Translations under genes and position numbers: made by a program
NCBI RefSeq assembly: GCF_010725055.1
Contig: NZ_BJKB01000011.1
Coordinates: 1-35,329, forward strand
Length of the DNA stretch: 35,329 nt
Source: Gelidibacter japonicus
GTDB lineage: Bacteria; Bacteroidota; Bacteroidia; Flavobacteriales; Flavobacteriaceae
Reading direction: 5' to 3'
Part shown: in pieces, positions 15,847-25,256 of the stretch
Layout: every line of letters starts with the position of its first letter
How positions within the stretch are numbered: position 1 is the first letter of the stretch
Notes under the pieces: generated by a model
Database searches by the model: none
What the model saw: only the letters and a program-made list of their open reading frames with translations
Told to the model about the DNA's origin: nothing

Positions 15847-16401
15847 ATGACAACAAAGAAAATTATGGGCATTATCGCAGGGGTCGTTATTGGCGGCATC
15901 GGGCTGTTTGTTTTTATGCTCTATGCCACCATAAAAACAAAATCCACTAGTCTCAACAAATATGAACCCTATAAGGAATGGCTAGGAAAAACAGTTACGC
16001 TAAACAAGGAAACCGTGATGTTCAAGGAAAGGGACTATATGGTTCTGAACTCCAAATATCCCTATACCCTGCTGGACAGCCTGCATCCGAATTGGCAATA
16101 CCTACACGATTTGGAGGCATTGGGCGATGTGGTGAAGATTACCTCCTTTCCAGCCGGAACCCAACTGGCTTTGGAAAAGGCCATCCAATACACAAACGGC
16201 GTTTCTGGAAGCTCTGACCCTATATTGTTCGGCACTGTAAACCATAACGGAAAAGCCTATAAAGTGGGGTATCCGTGGGGCAAACAAGATATCAGCAAGG
16301 CCCTCGATCAAATTCCGGAAAGCTGGAAATTCCACCAAGCACCGTGGCAGACAGAACAGGACACGGCCTATTATGCCCTACCCCGAGCAAATTGGTGGTA
16401 G
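15847..16401 (+). CDS. Membrane-anchored protein, unknown
   Basis: 184 aa. An N-terminal signal anchor (MGIIAGVVIGGIGLFVFML, residues 8-26) precedes a periplasmic domain with no recognised family; KEWLGKTVTLNKETVMF, then PILFGTVNHNGKAYKVGYPWG. The size and plan resemble the preceding gene. It ends 53 bp before the adhesin gene and could share its transcript. Confidence 0.65.
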   Translation: MTTKKIMGIIAGVVIGGIGLFVFMLYATIKTKSTSLNKYEPYKEWLGKTVTLNKETVMFKERDYMVLNSKYPYTLLDSLHPNWQYLHDLEALGDVVKITSFPAGTQLALEKAIQYTNGVSGSSDPILFGTVNHNGKAYKVGYPWGKQDISKALDQIPESWKFHQAPWQTEQDTAYYALPRANWW

Positions 16402-16454
16402 AGGGCAAAACAAAAGATAAAAATACGTTGATAATTGAACCAATATTATTGAAT

Positions 16455-19400
16455 ATGAATACAACCCGAATCCCTTTACTTTTCCTACTACTGTTCAGTA
16501 CGGTTTTAAGTGCTCAAATCTATGTGTCTCCCAACGGAACGGGAGACGGAAGCTCGTGGGCACAGGCGAGCAGTATTGAAGATGCTTTGGCAAACGCTAC
16601 ATCAAATCAAACGCTTTGGTTGCGAAGAGGCACTTATGCTATAAGTACTATGCTGGAAATAGATTCTTCCCAAAACGGATTACGCTTTTTTGGAGGTTTT
16701 GTTGGCACCGAAACCGCATTAAGCCAACGCGATTGGGCTGCCAACGTTACTATTTTAGATGGCCTAACGACCACCCAAATTATTCATATAAATGGTAATG
16801 ACTGTGTTTTTGATGGCATTACCTTTGTAAGAGGCTTTACCACAGGTGATGTTACAGCAACCAATACAGGGGGTGGTGCCATGTATGTTGGTGCCGGAAA
16901 TAATATCATTCGAAATTGCACCTTTAGGAATAACGTATCAACCTCAGCAAGAGGGGGCGGAGCTATGTATATAAGAAGTGGTACCGGGCTTTTAGTACAA
17001 AACTGTACTTTTGAAAATAATAGAAACCCAACGGTTAATTACCCAAGCGGACAAAATGGCGGTGGTGCCATACATAACTGGACGGGTAATGTTACCATTC
17101 AAAATTCCAGATTTATTAATAATTATTCTGGGCAGTCTGGAGGTGCTATTTATACATGGGGACAGAACTTAACTTTAAACAATTGTGTATTTAACAATAA
17201 CAGAACTGATGGTTATGGAGGTGCAGTTCATGTAAACTATTTTGACACTACTTTTTCAAACTGTAATTTTCAAGGAAACCAAAGTGGTGGTAGCGGTGGT
17301 GCCATAAGCAATCAGCACATCATTAGTGTTAACAATTCTCAGTTTAATGGTAATACCGCCCAAGAAAATGGAGGTGCTATTTATGAAAGAGGAAATATTA
17401 GCACTATACTTAATAGTGCCTTTATAAGTAATAGTGCCCAAGTTAATGGGGGTGCCATATACTCAAATCCTCCTTTTACCGGAGATTATTTAAGTATTTC
17501 GAATATTTTGTTTTATAATAATAGTTCAAGTTCTTATGGTGGTGCGATATATAATGGCTCGGATATACGTATAACAAATTCCACCTTTGTTAACAACACT
17601 AATACAGCGTTAGTCCATCATTTTCGTGAATCTTCAACCTACTATACATACAATACTACTGTAAACAACTCTATTTTTTATAATAATACAAAACACACTG
17701 GTTTACAATATCCAGACATTGCTCCTTATTCATCTAATGATATTAGCGATAAGGATTTCCGCCGTAACTTATTACAAGAAAACCCATTAGGTGTGGGTAA
17801 TGTGCTGGGGGTAAATCCACTTTTTATAAATGCGGCAACTGGCAATTTTAGGCTTCAAATTAATAGTCCTGCTATTGAATATGGTAGAAATATCCTTTAT
17901 ACAAACGTTAGAGGAACAGGTTTAGGGACTGATACCGATTTGGGTGGAGACCCAAGATTGTTTGGTACTTATGTAGATGCAGGTGCTTACGAACGTCAAT
18001 CGGCTTCAACATTAACTCCTCCCAGTTGTATTTCAACAATCACACCAGCCAATAATGCCACAAATGTTGCAGTAAATACAAATATTACCTGGAATAGCGT
18101 TGCTACGGCTATTGGTTACCGCATATCTATTGGAACGACTTCTGGTGGTACGGAACTCGTAAACAATGCCGATGTTACAACGGGAACAAGCTATAATCCC
18201 GCAACGGACTTTCCGGAGGATACGGAGATTTTTGTTTCTGTGATTCCCTATAATTCGGTCGGCAATGCCACGGGCTGTCCCGAAATCAGCTTTACCACGG
18301 AAACCTTGGCCACCATTCCCGGTTGTGCTACCATTACAAGTCCGACAGATGGGGCAACCGATGTTAATATCAGTACAAATATCACTTGGAACGCAGTTTC
18401 CGGTGCTGACGGCTATTACGTGAGCATTGGAACGACTTCTGGTGGTACGGAACTCGTAAACAATGCCGATGTTACAACGGGAACAAGCTATAATCCCACG
18501 TCGGACTTCCCCGAAGGCACCGAGGTTTTTGTTTCGGTAATTCCCTATAATTCGGCAGGCAACGCTACGGGCTGTTCGGGAATCAGTTTTACCACGGAAA
18601 CCTTGGCCACCGTTCCTAACTGTACCGTGATTACCAGTCCGACCGATGGTGCTACGGACGTGGCAGTAAATGCCAATATTGTTTGGGATGCCGTTACGGG
18701 AGCGGACGGGTATTACGTCAGCATCGGGACGACTTTGGGCGGTACGGAATTGGTCGATAATGCCGATGTAACAACAGGAACAAGCTATAATCCCACAACG
18801 GACTTCCCCGAGGACACCGAGATTTTTGTTTCGGTGATTCCGTACAACACTGCAGGCAACGCTACGGGCTGTTCGGGAATCAGTTTTACCACGGAAACCT
18901 TGGCCACCGTTCCTAACTGTACCGTGATTACCAGTCCGACCAATGGAGCAACCGATGTTAATATCAGTACAAATATCACTTGGAATGCCGTTTCCGGTGC
19001 TGACGGCTATTACATCAGTATCGGAACGACCTCTGGCGGTACGGAATTGGTGGATAATGCCGATGTTACAACGGGAACAAGCTACAATCCCACATCGGAT
19101 TTCCCCGAGGACACCGAGATTTTTGTTTCGGTGATTCCGTACAACGCTGCAGGCAACGCTACGGGCTGTTCGGGAATCAGTTTTACCACGGAAACCTTGG
19201 TCACTGTTCCAAACTGTGCGACAATTACCAGTCCGACCAATGGAGCAACCGATGTTAATATCAGTACAAATATCACTTGGAATGCCGTTACGGGTGCGGA
19301 CGGTTATTATGTCAATATCGGCACCACTTCCGGCGGTACGGAACTCGTAAACAATGCCGATGTTACAACGGGAACAAGCTACAATCCCACATCGGACTTT

Positions 19401-21605
19401 CCCGAGGATACGGATATTTTTGTTTCGGTAATTCCGTACAATTCGGTCGGCCCTACCACGGGTTGTTCGGGAATCAGTTTTACTACGGAAACCTTGGCGA
19501 CCGTTCCGGGTTGTACAACTATTACCGGTCCGACCGATGGTGCTACGGACGTTGCGGTGGATGCCAATATTGTTTGGAATGCCGTTACGGGTGCGGACGG
19601 TTATTACGTCAACATCGGGACGACTTCGGGCGGAACGGAACTCGTAAACAATGCCGATGTTACAACGGGAACAAGCTACAATCCCACATCGGACTTTCCC
19701 GAGGATACGGATATTTTTGTTTCGGTAATTCCGTACAATTCGGTCGGCCCTACCACGGGTTGTTCGGGAATCAGTTTTACTACGGAAACCTTGGCGACCG
19801 TTCCGGGTTGTACAACTATTACCGGTCCGACCGATGGTGCTACGGACGTTGCGGTGGATGCCAATATTGTTTGGAATGCCGTTACGGGTGCGGACGGTTA
19901 TTACGTCAACATCGGGACGACTTCGGGCGGAACGGAACTCGTAAACAATGCCGATGTTACAACGGGAACAAGCTACAATCCCACATCGGACTTTCCCGAG
20001 GATACGGATATTTTTGTTTCGGTAATTCCGTACAATTCGGTCGGCCCTACCACGGGTTGTTCGGGAATCAGTTTTACTACGGAAACCTTGGCGACCGTTC
20101 CGGGTTGTACAACTATTACCGGTCCGACCGATGGTGCTACGGACGTTGCGGTGGATGCCAATATTGTTTGGAATGCCGTTACGGGTGCGGACGGTTATTA
20201 CGTCAACATCGGGACGACTTCGGGCGGAACGGAACTCGTAAACAATGCCGATGTTACAACGGGAACAAGCTATAATCCCACAACGGACTTTCCGGAGAAT
20301 ACGAATATTTTTATTTCGGTAATTCCGTACAATTCGGTCGGCCCTGCTACGGGTTGTTCGGGAATCAGTTTTACTACGGAAACCTTGGCCACTGCACCGA
20401 CCTGTACCACTATTATCAGTCCGACCAATGGAGCAACCGATGTTAATATCAGTACAAATATCACCTGGAACGCCGTTTCCGGTGCGGACGGGTATTACGT
20501 CAGTATCGGTACGTCTTCCAGCGGCACGGAACTGGTCGATAATGCCGATGTTACAACGGGAACGAGCTATAACCCCACAACGGATTTCCCCGAGGACACG
20601 GAAATTTTTGTTTCCGTAATCCCGTATAATTCAGTGGGCGAAGCAACGGGCTGTTCGGGAATCAGTTTTACTACGGAGGAAATCATTGTACCGACCGTTC
20701 CGGATTGTGCCACGATTGCCGCCCCGACCAATGGAGCCACGGACGTGGCAGTAAATGCCAATATTGTTTGGAACGCCGTTACGGATGCGGACGGTTATTA
20801 CGTCAACATCGGTACGACCTCGGGCGGTACGGAATTGGTGGACAATGCCGATGTAACATCGGGAACAAGCTATAATCCCACATCGGACTTCCCCGAGGAC
20901 ACCGAGATTTTTGTTTCGGTGATTCCATATAATTCAGCAGGCAATGCCACGGGTTGTTCGGAAATCAGTTTTACCACGGAGGACACTACTCCGGCACCGA
21001 CCGTTCCTAACTGTACCGTGATTACCGGTCCGACTGATGGGGCAACGGACGTGGCAGTAAATGCCAATATTGTTTGGAACGCCGTTTCCGGGGCGGACGG
21101 CTATTACGTGAGCATCGGGACGACTTCGGGCGGTACGGAACTCGTGGATAATGCCGATGTTACAACGGGAACGAGCTACAATCCCACAACGGATTTTCCC
21201 GAGGACACCGAGATTTTTGTTTCGGTGATTCCGTACAATTCGGCAGGCAATGCTACGGGCTGTTCGGGAATCAGTTTTACTACGGAAACCCGAACCACTG
21301 ATTTGGTCGATGAAACCAAATACGGTTTTTCCCCCAATGGCGACGGCATCAACGATGTTTGGGTCATTCACGGCATTGAAAATTATCCCGAAAACATCGT
21401 TTCCATTTACAACCGTTGGGGCGATATGGTGTTCCAAATCCGGGGCTATAACAACGGCACGAATGTGTTTCGGGGAACCGCAAACCGCTTGAGAAGCCTG
21501 GGTGCCGACCAATTGCCCTCGGGGACCTATTTCTTTCAAATCGAGAACCTTCCGGAGCAGCATCACCTAAAAAAGACAACCGGCTTTTTAGTCCTAAAAC
21601 GTTAA
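16455..21605 (+). CDS. T9SS-secreted adhesin with 11 tandem repeats
   Basis: 1716 aa from the ATG at 16455 (a longer frame from 16275 lies in the previous gene). Signal peptide MNTTRIPLLFLLLFSTVLSA; a right-handed beta-helix domain (~22-520: IYVSPNGTGDGSSW, then many GGA(I/M)Y and N-rich rungs); 11 fibronectin-III-like repeats of 99 residues (~525-1612; each with ITWNAVSGADGYYVSIGTT, EDTEIFVSVIPYN and ISFTTE); and a C-terminal T9SS type B (CHU_C, gliding-motility) sorting domain (FSPNGDGINDVWVI, VSIYNRWGDMVF, GTYFF; ~1618-1716). It is secreted by type IX and probably attached at the surface. Repeats 6-8 are virtually identical in DNA. The PorP/SprF gene follows by 2 bp. Confidence 0.93.
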   Translation: MNTTRIPLLFLLLFSTVLSAQIYVSPNGTGDGSSWAQASSIEDALANATSNQTLWLRRGTYAISTMLEIDSSQNGLRFFGGFVGTETALSQRDWAANVTILDGLTTTQIIHINGNDCVFDGITFVRGFTTGDVTATNTGGGAMYVGAGNNIIRNCTFRNNVSTSARGGGAMYIRSGTGLLVQNCTFENNRNPTVNYPSGQNGGGAIHNWTGNVTIQNSRFINNYSGQSGGAIYTWGQNLTLNNCVFNNNRTDGYGGAVHVNYFDTTFSNCNFQGNQSGGSGGAISNQHIISVNNSQFNGNTAQENGGAIYERGNISTILNSAFISNSAQVNGGAIYSNPPFTGDYLSISNILFYNNSSSSYGGAIYNGSDIRITNSTFVNNTNTALVHHFRESSTYYTYNTTVNNSIFYNNTKHTGLQYPDIAPYSSNDISDKDFRRNLLQENPLGVGNVLGVNPLFINAATGNFRLQINSPAIEYGRNILYTNVRGTGLGTDTDLGGDPRLFGTYVDAGAYERQSASTLTPPSCISTITPANNATNVAVNTNITWNSVATAIGYRISIGTTSGGTELVNNADVTTGTSYNPATDFPEDTEIFVSVIPYNSVGNATGCPEISFTTETLATIPGCATITSPTDGATDVNISTNITWNAVSGADGYYVSIGTTSGGTELVNNADVTTGTSYNPTSDFPEGTEVFVSVIPYNSAGNATGCSGISFTTETLATVPNCTVITSPTDGATDVAVNANIVWDAVTGADGYYVSIGTTLGGTELVDNADVTTGTSYNPTTDFPEDTEIFVSVIPYNTAGNATGCSGISFTTETLATVPNCTVITSPTNGATDVNISTNITWNAVSGADGYYISIGTTSGGTELVDNADVTTGTSYNPTSDFPEDTEIFVSVIPYNAAGNATGCSGISFTTETLVTVPNCATITSPTNGATDVNISTNITWNAVTGADGYYVNIGTTSGGTELVNNADVTTGTSYNPTSDFPEDTDIFVSVIPYNSVGPTTGCSGISFTTETLATVPGCTTITGPTDGATDVAVDANIVWNAVTGADGYYVNIGTTSGGTELVNNADVTTGTSYNPTSDFPEDTDIFVSVIPYNSVGPTTGCSGISFTTETLATVPGCTTITGPTDGATDVAVDANIVWNAVTGADGYYVNIGTTSGGTELVNNADVTTGTSYNPTSDFPEDTDIFVSVIPYNSVGPTTGCSGISFTTETLATVPGCTTITGPTDGATDVAVDANIVWNAVTGADGYYVNIGTTSGGTELVNNADVTTGTSYNPTTDFPENTNIFISVIPYNSVGPATGCSGISFTTETLATAPTCTTIISPTNGATDVNISTNITWNAVSGADGYYVSIGTSSSGTELVDNADVTTGTSYNPTTDFPEDTEIFVSVIPYNSVGEATGCSGISFTTEEIIVPTVPDCATIAAPTNGATDVAVNANIVWNAVTDADGYYVNIGTTSGGTELVDNADVTSGTSYNPTSDFPEDTEIFVSVIPYNSAGNATGCSEISFTTEDTTPAPTVPNCTVITGPTDGATDVAVNANIVWNAVSGADGYYVSIGTTSGGTELVDNADVTTGTSYNPTTDFPEDTEIFVSVIPYNSAGNATGCSGISFTTETRTTDLVDETKYGFSPNGDGINDVWVIHGIENYPENIVSIYNRWGDMVFQIRGYNNGTNVFRGTANRLRSLGADQLPSGTYFFQIENLPEQHHLKKTTGFLVLKR
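18027..21290 (+). repeat. Eleven ~297-bp tandem coding repeats
   Basis: Period 297 bp (99 codons) except for short linkers before repeats 10 and 11. The stretch ~19500-20390 has three copies that appear identical over most of their length, whereas the outer copies differ at many third positions. This indicates recent local amplification, with copy number likely to vary and assembly hard to trust. Confidence 0.9.
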
Positions 21606-21607
21606 CC

Positions 21608-22519
21608 ATGAGATTATTCAAAATATACATCCCCGCACTTATGGTGCTTGTCTTCGGTTTTGTCGGCCATGCACAACAGACTGCTTTATTTCCGGAGTAC
21701 AATTACAATCCGTTTATCGTCAATTCCGCTTATGCCGGTATGGCGAACGGTGCCGAGGCGACCTTGAGCCATTACGGCTATTTAAACGGTATCGAAGGGA
21801 ATCCCACAACGATTTCGTTCAGTTTCCATACCCCGATTTCCGATGGAAAAATGGGCCTTGGCGGAGCCATTTTACACGACAAAATAGGTGTGACCACCAG
21901 CACCCATGTGGTTGCGGCCTATTCCTATAAAATATTCTTTGACGAAAGGAGCAACCGCCCCTACTGGCAGATTTACGACCAAAACGTACTGTCATTCGGG
22001 ATTACTGCGGGAGTACGGCAGTACAGTGAAAATTTGTTGGATTTGGGCATCGTGGGCGACCCGGAATTCGACGAGAACATCAACGCTACCATCCCCACCA
22101 TCGGAGTCGGATTTCTGTATAACCGGAAACATTTTTATATGGGCGTTTCGGCCCCCAATATTCTGGGCGACCAACTGGCCTCCCGCGACGACCTGAACCT
22201 TAGGAATCCGTTTTACGGTTATTTCGGCTATCGTTTTTTTACCAACAGGTTTGAAGAAATTATGCTCAAGCCCAGCGTTTTGCTGAAGCACGAAAGGGGT
22301 GCCCCTATGCAGGTGGACGTGAACCTTGCCGTGAATTATAAAAATAAGTTTGAGATTGGTACCGGCTACCGGAGTAGTGCTTCCATAAACTTTTTGGGTG
22401 GAATATATGCCTTAAAAAACCTAAAGTTTGTGTATTTCTATAACGTAGCACTTAAAAATAGTATGTTGGGCAATAGCCACGGTATTGTACTGTCGTATCG
22501 TTTTAACGGAAAATCCTAG
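21608..22519 (+). CDS. PorP/SprF family T9SS outer-membrane protein
   Basis: 303 aa. Signal peptide (MRLFKIYIPALMVLVFGFVG), then the family start QQTALFPEYNYNPFIVNSAY and AGMANGAEATLSHY, a central GKMGLGGAILHDKIG, and terminal outer-membrane strands (GIVLSYRFNG). PorP/SprF proteins anchor or help secrete T9SS type B cargo in the outer membrane, and cargo-specific copies are commonly encoded next to a large CHU_C adhesin, exactly as here. It starts 2 bp after the adhesin stop, so the two are translationally linked. Confidence 0.93.
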   Translation: MRLFKIYIPALMVLVFGFVGHAQQTALFPEYNYNPFIVNSAYAGMANGAEATLSHYGYLNGIEGNPTTISFSFHTPISDGKMGLGGAILHDKIGVTTSTHVVAAYSYKIFFDERSNRPYWQIYDQNVLSFGITAGVRQYSENLLDLGIVGDPEFDENINATIPTIGVGFLYNRKHFYMGVSAPNILGDQLASRDDLNLRNPFYGYFGYRFFTNRFEEIMLKPSVLLKHERGAPMQVDVNLAVNYKNKFEIGTGYRSSASINFLGGIYALKNLKFVYFYNVALKNSMLGNSHGIVLSYRFNGKS

Positions 22520-22577
22520 TGGGTTTTCCGCCATAAGCCATAGACAAAACCTATGTAGCCAATTTAAAAAAACAAGA

Positions 22578-23162
22578 ATGACAAAAAAGAAAATACTAAT
22601 CATAAACGGACACCCAGATAAAGAAAGTTTCAACTTTGGGCTTTCCGAGGGTTACCGAAAAGGAGCGGAAAAAACAGGTGCCGAAATAAAGGAAATTAAC
22701 ATTAGAGAGTTGGATTTCAATCCCAATCTTCAATTTGGTTATAGAAAACGAACCGAACTTGAACCTGACTTATTACAAGCACAAGAAAAACTAAAATGGG
22801 CAGACCATATTGTTTGGGTGTATCCCGTTTGGTGGGGTTCTGTGCCTGCCATTATGAAAGGATTTTTAGACAGAGTTTTACTTCCCGGATTTGCTTTCAA
22901 GAAAAAGGAAGGCTCTTTGTGGTGGGACAAATATTTTACAGGAAAAACCTCAAGATTGATTTGTACTTTAGACCAACCTGCTTGGTATTACAAATGGTTT
23001 TACGGAAGCCCTACTAACAAGGCAATGAAAAAATTGACAATGAATTTTATTGGCGTAAAGTCAGTAAAAATTACTTCGATTGGTCCAATTCGACTATCAA
23101 CCGAAGATTTCCGCCACAAATGGTTGAAGAAAATCGAGAATCTTGGCGAGAAAAATATTTGA
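22578..23162 (+). CDS. NAD(P)H quinone oxidoreductase, flavodoxin-2 fold
   Basis: 194 aa from the ATG at 22578. FMN-binding motif ILIINGHPDKESFN, then WADHIVWVYPVWWGSVPAIM with KGFLDRVLLPGFAF, the hallmark of the YwrO/MdaB/NQO group of flavin-dependent NAD(P)H:quinone reductases. Cytoplasmic, two-electron reduction of quinones or electrophiles. The AraC gene follows by 24 bp in the same direction, so this is a likely inducible detoxification pair. Confidence 0.88.
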   Translation: MTKKKILIINGHPDKESFNFGLSEGYRKGAEKTGAEIKEINIRELDFNPNLQFGYRKRTELEPDLLQAQEKLKWADHIVWVYPVWWGSVPAIMKGFLDRVLLPGFAFKKKEGSLWWDKYFTGKTSRLICTLDQPAWYYKWFYGSPTNKAMKKLTMNFIGVKSVKITSIGPIRLSTEDFRHKWLKKIENLGEKNI

Positions 23163-23186
23163 CCTTTGAAAAAGTGAAATAGAAAA

Positions 23187-24014
23187 ATGGAAAAAATTCC
23201 TGTCAGATGTATTAAGGACGAAAAATCGAAATCAAATCCCATTGATGGTTTCAAAATCTACGATTTGGAAAAATTGTTGGATGGAAAAATAATGCACCAA
23301 AAAACGCATAGGTATAACTTCTATTTTCTATTATTCATAGAAAGTGGAAATGGCGAACACAGCATAGACTTTAATACTCACACTATTTCAAAATATAGTG
23401 TGTTTTTCTTAAAACCAGGACAGGTTCATTCGTTAAATCTTTCGGCAGACTGTAAAGGTTACATCATTCAATTTACAGAAGATTTTTTTCAAGCTCGAAA
23501 ATTCAAAATAGCGAGCAATCAGAAACTTAATGATAAAATATACCACGAAATCAAACCCGTTGTTTCAAAAATCGAAAATGAATACAACAATAAACCAAAG
23601 GATTACAGAATTGTAATTTTATCTTGCTTGGAAATACTGTTGATAGAACTTTCCCGATACAGCTCTAATTCCATTTCTAAAAAAAATTATTATAACCAAC
23701 AACGTCTGGAAGAACTTTTGGAATTGATAGAAACCTATTTTAAAGAACAGAAAACCGTTGCATTCTACTCTGAAAAAATGAACCTTACCACCTATCAATT
23801 AAACACCATTACAAAGGAACTTCTCGGCAAAACACCTTCAACACTTATCAACGAATATGTTATTTTAGAAGCAAAAAGACTATTGTTGGCAACCAGTAAC
23901 CAAATACAACAAATAGCCGATTTATTGGGCTATGAAGATGTTTCCTATTTCGTCCGATATTTTAGAAAACACACCAATTATTCGCCTGAAGCTTTCCGAA
24001 AAAACTTTGAATAA
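23187..24014 (+). CDS. AraC-family transcriptional regulator
   Basis: 275 aa. The N-terminal cupin-like sensor (HRYNFYFLLFIESGNGEHSI, FFLKPGQVHSLN) and the C-terminal double helix-turn-helix (MNLTTYQLNTITKELLGKTP; IQQIADLLGYEDVSYFVRYF; YSPEAFRK) are canonical. It probably controls the adjacent oxidoreductase and the DUF2938/methyltransferase genes. The inducer cannot be read from sequence. Confidence 0.9.
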   Translation: MEKIPVRCIKDEKSKSNPIDGFKIYDLEKLLDGKIMHQKTHRYNFYFLLFIESGNGEHSIDFNTHTISKYSVFFLKPGQVHSLNLSADCKGYIIQFTEDFFQARKFKIASNQKLNDKIYHEIKPVVSKIENEYNNKPKDYRIVILSCLEILLIELSRYSSNSISKKNYYNQQRLEELLELIETYFKEQKTVAFYSEKMNLTTYQLNTITKELLGKTPSTLINEYVILEAKRLLLATSNQIQQIADLLGYEDVSYFVRYFRKHTNYSPEAFRKNFE

Positions 24015-24096
24015 GTACCATAAAACCAAAATTCTGTCCTACTAATCGACAAGTTCAAGTATCTAATTTTGCCGAACATAGAACATTAGGCAATTT

Positions 24097-24585
24097 ATGA
24101 ATACTTGGAAAAGGACATTTATTTTAGGGGTTGGAGCAACATTTCTAACAGACATTTGGGCAATATTGCTTCGCATTTTAGGAATAAAATCGAGCGGACT
24201 ACTCATTATTGGCAATTGGGTTTCTAACAATCTTTTAAGTATAGATGTAAGTACCGCACAGGCTTGGGTCATTGGTTGGACAACGCACTACATAATAGGT
24301 ATTGCATTCGCCTTTTTATTTATTTCAATTTTTAAAAACGACTGGTTTTACAGCCCTAAATTGCCAAAACCCTTATTGTTCGGACTCATTACAGTAGTTT
24401 TCCCATTATTTATAGGTTGGCCTATTATGGGATTTGGGTTTGCTTTTTCAAAAACACCGATTCAATTCACGCTTGTTTCAAAAGCCATAATGCTTCATTT
24501 GGTTTACGGAATCGGAATTTATCTCACATCAATATTAATTCTTAAAATCAATCAAAACAAAAAAATAGACAATGAGCAATTTTAA
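24097..24585 (+). CDS. DUF2938 membrane protein
   Basis: 162 aa with four transmembrane helices (FILGVGATFLTDIWAILLRI; HYIIGIAFAFLFISIF; PLLFGLITVVFPLFIGW; LHLVYGIGIYLTSILIL) and the family motifs GNWVSNN and WPIMGFGFAFSKTP. Inner-membrane family of unknown role, often next to AraC-type regulators. Its last 14 nt overlap the methyltransferase start, implying coupling. Confidence 0.85.
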   Translation: MNTWKRTFILGVGATFLTDIWAILLRILGIKSSGLLIIGNWVSNNLLSIDVSTAQAWVIGWTTHYIIGIAFAFLFISIFKNDWFYSPKLPKPLLFGLITVVFPLFIGWPIMGFGFAFSKTPIQFTLVSKAIMLHLVYGIGIYLTSILILKINQNKKIDNEQF

Positions 24586-25210
24586 CGATTTAGAATACCA
24601 AGAATTTTGGAATGAAAGGTACAAAAGCCAACAATTTGCCTACGGAACGGAACCCAATACATTTTTCAAAAACTGCATAGACCAACTGACACCAAAAAGC
24701 ATTTTATTGCCTGCTGACGGCGAAGGCAGAAACGGAGTTTACGCAGCAAGTTTGGGTTGGAAAGTGGTTTCTACGGATTTAAGTGTAGAGGGTAAAAATA
24801 AGGCATTACAATTGGCAATAGAAAAAGATACATCTCTTGAATACATTGTTGGCGACATTGAGCAGTGTAATTTCCCTAAAGAATCATTTGACAGTATTGG
24901 TTTGATTTATGCTCATTTTTCGCCCGATAAAATCACTACAATCCATCAAAAATTGAATGATTGGCTAAAACCAAAAGGCTCAATCATTTTTGAAGCGTAT
25001 AGTAAAACACATTTGCCATTTAGAGAAAATAACCCAAAGATTGGAGGTCCGCAAAGCTTGGATATGCTTTTCTCGGTCGAAGAAATAAAAAGGGATTTCC
25101 CAAATTTTGATTTTAAAATTTTGGAAGATGTGGGAATTCAGCTCAATGAGGGTGATTTTCATAATGGAACAGGGAAAGTAATTAGAGGCTTTGGTACGAA
25201 AATTAAATAG
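24572..25210 (+). CDS. Class I SAM-dependent methyltransferase
   Basis: 212 aa, start overlapping the DUF2938 gene. FWNERYKSQQFAYGTEPNTF is the N-terminal signature of TehB-like/thiopurine-type methyltransferases of Bacteroidetes; motif I is SILLPADGEGRNGVYAASLG, followed by STDLS and GSIIFEAYSKTH. Cytoplasmic. Substrate unknown; related enzymes methylate tellurite or small thiols. It is ~45% similar by eye to the next gene, so the pair is a tandem duplication. Confidence 0.85.
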   Translation: MSNFNDLEYQEFWNERYKSQQFAYGTEPNTFFKNCIDQLTPKSILLPADGEGRNGVYAASLGWKVVSTDLSVEGKNKALQLAIEKDTSLEYIVGDIEQCNFPKESFDSIGLIYAHFSPDKITTIHQKLNDWLKPKGSIIFEAYSKTHLPFRENNPKIGGPQSLDMLFSVEEIKRDFPNFDFKILEDVGIQLNEGDFHNGTGKVIRGFGTKIK

Positions 25211-25256
25211 TGAAGCATATACAATCCTATCAATCAAACAAAAAATTATAAAGGAT

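Noticed and set aside
19277-20275. A 332-codon plus-strand frame inside the adhesin
   Set aside because: It is a second frame of the 297-bp repeats; repetitive composition (CRYGCGRLL-like) follows from the repeat, and it lies wholly within the adhesin gene.
18027-21290. Regular repeats suggesting a CRISPR array
   Set aside because: The units are 297 bp, in frame and coding with no spacers; they are fibronectin-III-like protein repeats.
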